Assembly: GCA_016194465.1 (NCBI GenBank)
Contig: JACQBO010000052.1
Span: forward strand, 1 to 11,121
DNA length: 11,121 bases
Direction: 5' to 3'
DNA from: Candidatus Kerfeldbacteria bacterium
Lineage (GTDB): Bacteria; Patescibacteriota; Patescibacteriia; SBBC01; CAIJZX01
A program made the position numbers and the translations under genes. Positions 1 to 4,364 of the stretch are shown piece after piece; positions within the stretch are counted from its first letter, which is position 1; each line of letters begins with the position of its first letter. The notes beneath the pieces are model-generated. The model saw nothing but the letters and a program-made list of their open reading frames with translations, had not been told where the DNA came from and searched no databases.

Positions 1-62
1 ATAACTCATAGCGCGCGTGTGCGGTATGATAAACGGGCATGCTTCCAGGTTACCACAAGACG

Positions 63-132
63 GCCAGGTCCCGCACCCTGGCTACGTGCGCTCTGATTCC
101 CCCACGCCAAGCGTGGGGGCTTGCCGCGCGGC
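63..132. repeat. Cluster of non-coding hairpins in the left intergenic region
   Basis: Positions 1-228 contain no convincing gene. Three inverted repeats are visible: GCCAGG (63-68) with CCTGGC (77-82); a perfect 9-bp stem CCCCCACGC (99-107) with GCGTGGGGG (111-119) around a CAA loop; and the self-complementary GCCGCGCGGC (123-132). The second is strong but has no T-run on either side, so it is not a normal intrinsic terminator. It could be a REP-like element or the 3' structure of a transcript from the Fic gene, which ends at 229 on the minus strand. The function is unknown. Confidence 0.6.
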
Positions 133-140
133 GCTGTCAA

Positions 141-158
141 GCCCGCCGCAGGCGAATA
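141..158. repeat. 18-bp intergenic direct repeat, copy 1
   Basis: GCCCGCCGCAGGCGAATA occurs here and again, identically and in the same orientation, at 1534-1551. Each copy lies a short way downstream of a minus-strand gene (Fic and the TMEM175-type channel). The core CGCC-GCA-GGCG can form a small hairpin. This looks like a REP-type dispersed repeat. Its role, if any, is not shown by the sequence. Confidence 0.6.
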
Positions 159-228
159 ACAATTACACCCCCCGCTCTACCTCAATGCCCTCCCATGCCG
201 CCACTGTCATGGGTCGGAGTAAAAAGTG

Positions 229-1359
229 TTATTTCGAGAACAATTTAATATACCTCGTATATTGATAACTCCGATCATATGTCTCTTTTTTATCGCGTAC
301 TTCTAAGATTCCTAAACCAATAAAACGATCAAGCACACCTTGCGCTCCGGCTCGCGTAAAACCCGTCCATTTCATAATGATCGCCGTGGTCACAATCGGC
401 TGAGCAAAGAGATGAGATAAAATTAACACTCCGCTTTCCGATTCTCGTTTGGCCAATGATTGTACTTTCGCCATATCGTCATCGCGAAGTTTCCGAATTT
501 CTTTAGAAACAGCAATGGATTCGTTCGCGGTCGTAATCACCCCCTCCAAAAAGAAATCGAGCCACGGATCGATCTCTCCTTCATGGTAGCCGTTAAGACG
601 TTGGTAGTATAGTTTTTGGTGCCGTTTAAAAAATGATGATAAGAATAATACTGGTCGTTCCAGTAGTTGACGATGGCAAAGAAGCATCGTGATGAGCAAT
701 CGACCGGTTCGACCGTTACCATCAAGAAACGGATGGATCGTTTCAAATTGACCGTGCGTCAAGGCAATGTGTAGCAATGGCAAAACTTGAGACTCCTGAC
801 GGAGGAATGCTTCAAAGTCATGGAGGGCTCGATGCATATCGTGCACCGGCGGCGGGACAAAAAGTGCGTTACTGGATAACGTGCCCCCGATCCAATTCTG
901 AGAATGTCGAAACTCTCCCGGATCAGAAAACTGGGTTGACCGTGCGCCGGCCATCAATTGCTGGTGAATTTCCCGAATGAGTCGGAGGGACAACGGAAAT
1001 TTCTCTAATCGTTTGGCGCCATAATTGAGGGCTTTAATGTAAAACAAAATATCGTCTGCGTCTGTTTCATCTTCAGCGACGCCAACGTTTTTTTCGATCG
1101 CCTCAACCATCGTCGCCTTCGTCCCCTCAATCTGCGCTGAGGACGCGGCATCTTTCGCTACGAACATCTTTAAGAAAAAGTCGACATCTGGCAATGTGTG
1201 AGTGATACCATCCAACTTACCAACTAATCGATCAGCTTCAGCGGCTTTGAGTAAAATAGGCAAAGAGATATTCGAAAGCCCTTTTGGCGGAAATTGTGTC
1301 GGCACAAAAGCGGAGAACCCTTTCGTTTGCTTGATATTTTTGCCTATTTCTACGTTCAT
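229..1359 (-). CDS. Fic family protein, class II with N-terminal inhibitory motif and C-terminal winged-helix-like region
   Basis: This 376-residue protein belongs to the Fic family, whose members usually transfer AMP from ATP to a protein hydroxyl. The active-site loop is complete at residues 209-220 (HPFLDGNGRTGR): H209 is the predicted base, with the Mg- and phosphate-binding D and N and the final arginine all present. A class II inhibitory motif [S/T]xxxE[G/N] is seen near the N-terminus (S74-A-Q-I-E78-G79), so the enzyme is probably auto-inhibited by E78. The segment NWIGG at about 155-159 is typical of larger Fic proteins with an N-terminal Fic_N domain. Residues from about 300 look like a winged helix-turn-helix (TTAIIMKWTGFTRAGAQGVL), which could bind DNA, perhaps its own promoter. 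It stands alone, without an adjacent antitoxin, which fits self-inhibition. The ATG at 1359 is the only sensible start; no clear Shine-Dalgarno precedes it. Target protein unknown. Confidence 0.93.
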   Translation of the reverse strand: MNVEIGKNIKQTKGFSAFVPTQFPPKGLSNISLPILLKAAEADRLVGKLDGITHTLPDVDFFLKMFVAKDAASSAQIEGTKATMVEAIEKNVGVAEDETDADDILFYIKALNYGAKRLEKFPLSLRLIREIHQQLMAGARSTQFSDPGEFRHSQNWIGGTLSSNALFVPPPVHDMHRALHDFEAFLRQESQVLPLLHIALTHGQFETIHPFLDGNGRTGRLLITMLLCHRQLLERPVLFLSSFFKRHQKLYYQRLNGYHEGEIDPWLDFFLEGVITTANESIAVSKEIRKLRDDDMAKVQSLAKRESESGVLILSHLFAQPIVTTAIIMKWTGFTRAGAQGVLDRFIGLGILEVRDKKETYDRSYQYTRYIKLFSK

Positions 1360-1365
1360 AGATAG

Positions 1366-1439
1366 TTAGTATGCATCTGCCATTAAGATATATACTATGT
1401 TATCACTTAGTATACCTTGTGTCAAGTAATAGATACTAA
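1366..1439 (-). promoter_or_regulatory. Promoter of the Fic gene with two evenly built inverted-repeat operators
   Basis: On the minus strand a consensus -35 box TTGACA (plus positions 1420-1425) is followed after 17 bp by TAACAT (1397-1402), a weak -10. Around it lie four TTAGTAT-type half-sites: TTAGTATG (1366-1373) facing TATACTAT (1391-1398), and TTAGTATA (1407-1414) facing GATACTAA (1432-1439). In both pairs the 8-bp arms are separated by 17 bp, and the two 34-bp units start 41 bp apart. The distal unit encloses the -35 box and the proximal one covers the -10 box and leader. This is the pattern expected of cooperative repression, possibly by the winged helix of the Fic protein itself; that link is inference. 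Confidence 0.65.
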
Positions 1440-1533
1440 CCTTTACTGAGCTCAAAAATAGTTAATCAAAAAGCCCCGCGCATCCCGTATAGCACCCTGG
1501 TGGTCGCCTATGGGACAAGGCGGAACAAACCCG

Positions 1534-1551
1534 GCCCGCCGCAGGCGAATA
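1534..1551. repeat. 18-bp intergenic direct repeat, copy 2
   Basis: Identical to 141-158. It lies 36-53 bp downstream of the stop of the TMEM175-type gene. The rest of 1440-1586 has no gene. On the minus strand it contains a G-rich stretch followed by TTTTT near 1470, without a clean stem, so no terminator is called. Confidence 0.6.
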
Positions 1552-1586
1552 GATTCCGGCTCAAGGCCTGAATGACCGAGTCCCTG

Positions 1587-2198
1587 CTACTCGGAATGTT
1601 GCCCCTTCAAAAACCGATCAATCTCCGAACTCCGCATATAGAAAAGTGGCAACAAAACTAACAGCGCTACGCTCAGCTTCGGCGAGAGAAACGATAACCC
1701 GGTGGCGACGGCGTAGAACACAATCCCGAGGGTGATGCGGCGCTGGGTAACTGTGGCTAGGTGGGCATCAATATGGCCGGGCACGAGCTTCCCTCGACCG
1801 GCCGCATAGTTCCAGTGCAGCAAGAGCAGGATGCCGGCGGCCATGGCATTCGCGCCGTAGATCAGAATGGCCAAGACTTCTTGCGGATAGGCAGCAATGA
1901 GACTGGTCGAGAACGGGATGAAGGCAATGGCCATCAAGAAAAAGACGTTGATCCAGAGAAACGTCCGGTCGGTATGCTTGATCCAAAAGTATTGATTGTG
2001 GTGACCGATCCAATAGACCGCGATGACACTGAAGCTAACCATGTAGGCCAGCACTTTTGGTCCGACGCTTCGGAGCGCCTCGAGAAAGTCTTTGTGCCCT
2101 AAGCCGGTCTGGACGGTCACGTTCAGGACAAGCAGGGTCATCGAAATCGCGAATACTCCATCAGCTAAAGTTTCGATTCTCGAAGTAGTTCTATTCAT
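1587..2198 (-). CDS. TMEM175 (DUF1211) family potassium-channel-like membrane protein
   Basis: From the ATG at 2198 the product has 203 residues, normal for a bacterial single-repeat TMEM175 protein. In that family four subunits form a pore lined by the first helix. The family signature in the first helix is R...FSD(G)VFAI..T; here it reads RIETLADGVFAISMTLL at residues 7-23, so the Phe-Ser of the classic FSD motif are Leu-Ala while the Asp and the VFAI core are kept. About six hydrophobic helices follow, including HHNQYFWIKHTDRTFLW between helices 2 and 3, also typical. An in-frame GTG at 2214-2216 would add six residues (MGVFAT), but ATG 2198 matches the family start better. The added codons are more likely a remnant of another gene copy. 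The stop overlaps a GC-rich hairpin (1576-1594). The cupin gene ends 41 bp upstream, so co-transcription is possible. Confidence 0.9.
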   Translation of the reverse strand: MNRTTSRIETLADGVFAISMTLLVLNVTVQTGLGHKDFLEALRSVGPKVLAYMVSFSVIAVYWIGHHNQYFWIKHTDRTFLWINVFFLMAIAFIPFSTSLIAAYPQEVLAILIYGANAMAAGILLLLHWNYAAGRGKLVPGHIDAHLATVTQRRITLGIVFYAVATGLSFLSPKLSVALLVLLPLFYMRSSEIDRFLKGQHSE

Positions 2199-2207
2199 AG
2201 TGGCGAA

Positions 2208-2617
2208 GACCCCCACACCAATTGGGTTGACGTGGCCACCTATTTGATGTGTTTAGTGGATCGAATAAAACGAACGTGGACTTCATTTTTGGCGTTCCAG
2301 ACCGGCGACGTAGTAAGAGTCATTTTCATCTTGCCTATATAATATATCTTCGTCATCGGTGGGATAATAACAACGTCCGTTGCTTTGACTGGAACCGCCT
2401 TACCATTGAGATAGAATGTCCCTTGACCAGCCAAAATATAATACGTGAACGTACTTTTCTTATCGTAAAACTCCTGAAGGTGCCCAACCGTAGATTCGAT
2501 ATACGCAACTTCAGAAACTTTTTGCTTTGCCGGATACACCCAAAGTTTGATACCGTGTTTCTTCTTGATGTGAGCTTGTTTACGTGTTGCTTTCATAAAT
2601 CAATTGGTGTAGGGGTC
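2208..2617. mobile_element. Inverted-repeat-bounded cassette carrying a cupin gene, apparently inserted in the start of a TMEM175-type gene
   Basis: GACCCCCACACCAATTG at 2208-2224 and CAATTGGTGTAGGGGTC at 2601-2617 are inverted copies matching at 16 of 17 positions. They enclose exactly one gene, the cupin. Just outside the right arm, the minus strand encodes MDRTTSRLETFTD, a second N-terminus like that of the TMEM175 gene. Just outside the left arm it encodes GVFAT in frame, which is the next expected piece (family: RxE-D-GVFAI). No transposase, integrase or clear target-site duplication is present, so this would be a non-autonomous element or a mobile gene cassette. The repeat ends recur at 4272-4314. 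Mobility is an inference; the repeats and the split coding sequence are directly visible. Confidence 0.55.
2240..2596 (-). CDS. Small single-domain cupin protein lacking the usual metal ligands
   Basis: A 118-residue protein with the two-motif layout of a single cupin barrel. The strand-turn GQGTFYLNGKAVPV (57-70) and the second motif DVVIIPP...YIG (74-88) are clear. Cupins usually bind a metal through HxH...E in motif 1. The aligned stretch here is roughly EFYDKKSTFTYYILAG, so the histidines and glutamate are absent and the protein may be non-catalytic, perhaps a sugar- or ligand-binding or structural cupin. The Lys-rich N-terminus (KATRKQAHIKKKHG) is unusual but contains no signal peptide. 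The gene is the sole content of the inverted-repeat cassette at 2208-2617. The ATG at 2596 lies just inside the right repeat. No strong ribosome binding site is seen; translation may be coupled to the short ORF ending 9 bp upstream. Confidence 0.8.
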   Translation of the reverse strand: MKATRKQAHIKKKHGIKLWVYPAKQKVSEVAYIESTVGHLQEFYDKKSTFTYYILAGQGTFYLNGKAVPVKATDVVIIPPMTKIYYIGKMKMTLTTSPVWNAKNEVHVRFIRSTKHIK

Positions 2618-2653
2618 GGTGAAGGTTTCTAATCGTGAGGTGGTTCGGTCCAT
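2602..2653 (-). pseudogene. 5' remnant of a second TMEM175-type gene (17-codon ORF)
   Basis: Minus-strand ATG at 2653 opens a 17-codon ORF reading MDRTTSRLETFTD followed by PYTN and a TGA. Its first 13 residues align without gaps to MNRTTSRIETLAD of the neighbouring channel (9 identical), while the codons differ at many synonymous positions. It therefore looks like the start of an old diverged paralogue rather than a fresh duplication. The match ends precisely where the 17-bp inverted repeat begins. A -10-like TACACT (plus 2660-2665) ends 6 bp before the ATG, the spacing seen for leaderless genes, so the fragment may still be transcribed and may serve as the leader of the cupin mRNA. Confidence 0.6.
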
Positions 2654-2676
2654 GGGGGTAGTGTAGCATGGTCTAG

Positions 2677-2710
2677 TAAAGAAAAACCGGCCGAGCTGGG
2701 CGAGCTTCGG
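2677..2710 (-). terminator. Possible intrinsic terminator after the CARDB-like gene
   Basis: On the minus strand an interrupted stem CCGAAGCT / AGCTCGG with one bulged A (plus 2691-2710) is followed, after CCGG, by TTTTTCTTT (plus 2678-2686). The gap between stem and T-run makes it weaker than a textbook terminator. It would close the antitoxin-Doc-nuclease-CARDB array, whose last stop is at 2763, and insulate the cupin region. Confidence 0.45.
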
Positions 2711-2762
2711 TATATTATTTCTGGCGAAAAAACCAAGATGTTATCGAGGGCCAACCGCCGGA

Positions 2763-3281
2763 TTAAGGAATCGACGGTTGGAACGTCGTGAATGCCTCGT
2801 TGTTGCTCTCGTTCGACTCATTGATATCGTTGTTGACGTCGGCAAATCCGCTCACCGTTTCGAACTGCGGTCCCTTGAGAAAGTTGTGATACGCCGTATG
2901 GATCGTGTATGAACCGGTCCCGAGTTGGTTGACGGTGAAATTATCGCAGGTGCTGGAATTGCTGTAGCAGATGCTGTCCGTGAAATTGTAGGCAATCTTC
3001 GCGTTGTTCCAGACGGTAAAATCAATTCGATACCGGTAATAATCGATCCCGGAGTCCACTTGGGTCACCGTTGGCGCGACTGCCTCGAGATCGGGGTAGG
3101 GGTTAAATGTTGTCCCCCCGGTTCCACTCCCTCCTTCAGGGTTGAGCTTATCGTCGGCATAGAGTTTACCCGGCGTGGTCGTGGCCGAAGTCAGGCTCGG
3201 CAGCAGCCAAAACACCAAACCAACCACCATTGTCAGGGTTCGTAAGGAACCGCGGTTAACAGGTATTTTGGCTCTCCGCAT
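2763..3281 (-). CDS. Secreted CARDB-like beta-sandwich protein
   Basis: A 172-residue protein with a clear signal peptide: basic start (MRRAK, R14), a hydrophobic stretch at about 17-31 and likely cleavage near SAT-TT (33-35). The mature part begins with a Gly/Thr-rich linker. From PDLEAV (63-68) to DVNNDINESNESNNEAF (148-164) it looks like one CARDB/bacterial Ig-like domain: CARDB repeats characteristically start with PDL and end with an acidic D-N-E-S-NESNN segment that may bind calcium. Two cysteines (C105, C112) could form a disulfide. There is no LPxTG motif or C-terminal anchor, so it is probably exported and soluble or loosely attached. It starts 12 bp after the GIY-YIG stop with no Shine-Dalgarno, so it is probably translated by coupling. 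Its place behind a toxin-antitoxin operon is unusual. Confidence 0.75.
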   Translation of the reverse strand: MRRAKIPVNRGSLRTLTMVVGLVFWLLPSLTSATTTPGKLYADDKLNPEGGSGTGGTTFNPYPDLEAVAPTVTQVDSGIDYYRYRIDFTVWNNAKIAYNFTDSICYSNSSTCDNFTVNQLGTGSYTIHTAYHNFLKGPQFETVSGFADVNNDINESNESNNEAFTTFQPSIP

Positions 3282-3293
3282 ATATAATATGGT

Positions 3294-3584
3294 CTACTCT
3301 AGGGGATAGGTTTTGTCAAATAGCAAGAGCCGGGCGCCATGGTATCCCGAAACCAACCTCAGTTTTTCTCTTCTCGACAGCCTTTTTATTCTCGCCTCCG
3401 CCTTACCCGCATTCGATCGGTTGTGAAATCGTTTTGCGTACACCAACTTCACGGGCCGCCTGGTCCGAGTATATTTTGCTCCGCGGTCAGAAGTATTATG
3501 TTCACTCACCCGCCGCTTCGGATTGGTGGTCATCCCGGTATACAGCGTGCCGTCGGCGCACTTGAGGATGTAAAGGTAGTACAT
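3294..3584 (-). CDS. GIY-YIG domain endonuclease, small YhbQ/UvrC-N-like type
   Basis: A 96-residue protein that is essentially one GIY-YIG nuclease domain. The core YLYILKCADGTLYTG (3-17) supplies the paired GIY-like (YIL) and YIG-like (YTG) strands. It is followed by the catalytic-region arginines (PKRRVSEHN, 22-30) and KYTRTRRPVKLVY (37-49), a run characteristic of the stand-alone bacterial family. E63 in the segment NAGKAEARIKRLSRREK is the likely metal ligand. These proteins cut DNA one strand at a time; the physiological target of the small stand-alone members is mostly unknown. The start ATG lies 7 bp after the Doc stop, preceded by an AGGGGG stretch that can serve as a ribosome binding site. 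Co-transcription with antitoxin and Doc is likely from the spacing. Confidence 0.92.
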   Translation of the reverse strand: MYYLYILKCADGTLYTGMTTNPKRRVSEHNTSDRGAKYTRTRRPVKLVYAKRFHNRSNAGKAEARIKRLSRREKLRLVSGYHGARLLLFDKTYPLE

Positions 3585-3591
3585 AAACCCC

Positions 3592-3981
3592 CTACTTCCG
3601 CACTTTTCGAGAATGTTTCTTCAACCAAGCGGCAATGACCGAAACTTCCAGTTTTTTCTTGATGATATCGAGTGTAAACTTTTCGGCCTCGGCATTGCTT
3701 GGCTCAAGCATATATCCATTGAGTTCAAGAAAGCGAATGGTGGCGATGAAGGCGGTTCGCTTGTTACCATCAACAAAGACATGAAACTTGGTGAAGCCTT
3801 CATAATACACCGCCGCCTTCGTCCAGAGATCTGAATACAAATCTTTACCCCCGAAGGTCATTTTCGGGCGTTCAAAAATAGATTTCAGCAAATGGTTATC
3901 GCGAACCCCTTGCGAACCGCCGGTCCGCTGGATCAAGCGGATGTGGATGGCGAGGAGCTCGTCGCCGTCAAGATAGATCAC
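3592..3981 (-). CDS. doc: Doc-type (death-on-curing) Fic-fold toxin
   Basis: A 129-residue Doc-family toxin. Doc proteins have a Fic fold but use it to phosphorylate elongation factor EF-Tu, halting translation. The active loop is at residues 67-78, HVFVDGNKRTAF: H67, D71, N73, K74 and R75 are present, with GNK rather than the GNG of AMP-transferring Fic proteins, which marks the Doc type. The usual proline after the histidine is valine here. The start is GTG directly abutting the TAG stop of the antitoxin (no intervening base), so translational coupling is almost certain and would keep antitoxin ahead of toxin. All key residues are present, so the toxin is probably active. The partner is an AbrB-type antitoxin rather than Phd. 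Confidence 0.93.
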   Translation of the reverse strand: MIYLDGDELLAIHIRLIQRTGGSQGVRDNHLLKSIFERPKMTFGGKDLYSDLWTKAAVYYEGFTKFHVFVDGNKRTAFIATIRFLELNGYMLEPSNAEAEKFTLDIIKKKLEVSVIAAWLKKHSRKVRK

Positions 3982-4218
3982 CTACTTCTTGGCTAATGCT
4001 TCAAGAGCCGGACGATACTTTTCGATAATGGTGTCTGTCCACTCTAACAATTCAGCGTCAACTTTTGACCGGCGAACAGGCAAAATCACCAGCCCCCCAC
4101 GCTTGGCGTCGTGCTCAATGGTCACTTTTTCCCCGGCCCGCAGGTGGATTAGTTTCAGGAGGTCTGGCGGCAGGGTGACGGCCGAGGAGTTACCGACGGT
4201 AATGATTTTGTGGGTCAT
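3982..4218 (-). CDS. AbrB/MazE-type (SpoVT-AbrB fold) antitoxin
   Basis: A 78-residue protein. Residues 1-50 form a swapped-hairpin SpoVT-AbrB DNA-binding domain: KIITVGNSSAVTLPPDLLKL (4-23) and LRAGEKVTIEHD (26-37) are typical, with the conserved GNS.a.tLP core. The C-terminal part (about 51-78, VDAELLEWTDTIIEKYRPAL) is a helical tail of the sort that wraps and neutralises a toxin. Immediate linkage to Doc identifies it as the antitoxin. By family behaviour the dimer should bind the palindromic boxes overlapping its own promoter and repress the operon. The ATG at 4218 has no obvious Shine-Dalgarno, and the predicted leader is only about 18 nt. Confidence 0.92.
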   Translation of the reverse strand: MTHKIITVGNSSAVTLPPDLLKLIHLRAGEKVTIEHDAKRGGLVILPVRRSKVDAELLEWTDTIIEKYRPALEALAKK

Positions 4219-4231
4219 AGACGTAAATATT

Positions 4232-4271
4232 GTTATAACGGTATTATAACGCCGTTATAACATGGTGTCAA
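4232..4271 (-). promoter_or_regulatory. Sigma-70 promoter of the toxin-antitoxin operon with three 11-bp-phased operator boxes
   Basis: On the minus strand TTGACA (plus 4266-4271) and TATAAT (4243-4248) are separated by exactly 17 bp, both matching consensus. Overlaid are three self-complementary or near-palindromic 8-bp boxes: GTTATAAC (4232-4239), ATTATAAC (4243-4250) and GTTATAAC (4254-4261). They start 11 bp apart, so they present on the same face of the helix. They cover the start-site region, the -10 box and the spacer. This is an autorepression design: a strong promoter fully occluded by the antitoxin or antitoxin-toxin complex. Confidence 0.85.
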
Positions 4272-4314
4272 CCCACACCAATTTTTTATCTATTTTGGAG
4301 TAATTGGTGTTGGG
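4272..4314. repeat. 43-bp inverted-repeat element sharing its ends with the cupin cassette
   Basis: CCC-ACACCAATT (4272-4283) faces AATTGGTGT-T-GGG (4302-4314) around an 18-bp AT-rich centre. The nine-base arms ACACCAATT/AATTGGTGT are perfect and the CCC/GGG extension has one extra base. The 12-mer CCCACACCAATT is identical to part of the left arm of the cupin cassette (2212-2223). It sits precisely between the -35 box of the toxin-antitoxin promoter and the terminator of the upstream gene. It could be a miniature (MITE-like) relative of the cupin cassette, or a hairpin or operator of unknown function. Confidence 0.6.
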
Positions 4315-4348
4315 AAAGAAAAACCCCCGCGGTGCAAAACCGAGGGGG
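4315..4348 (-). terminator. Intrinsic terminator of the 453-residue secreted protein gene
   Basis: The minus strand has a stem CCCCCTCGGT / ACCGCGGGGG (plus 4324-4333 and 4339-4348) with one internal mismatch and a 5-base loop, followed immediately by TTTTTCTTT (plus 4315-4323). It lies 16 bp after the stop at 4365, well placed to end the 6015-4365 transcript before the toxin-antitoxin promoter. Confidence 0.88.
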
Positions 4349-4364
4349 TAAGAGAAGATGCCGA

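Noticed and set aside
2208..2617. Integron gene cassette or attC-like site around the cupin
   Set aside because: Although the repeat is inverted and flanks a single gene, no GTTRRRY/RYYYAAC core sites were found and no integrase is present; a transposon-like terminal repeat fits better.
2208..2617. Invertible (phase-variable) segment
   Set aside because: Inversion between the repeats would not place a promoter or join any frame productively (the remnant ORF would only read into antisense cupin DNA), and no recombinase is encoded nearby.
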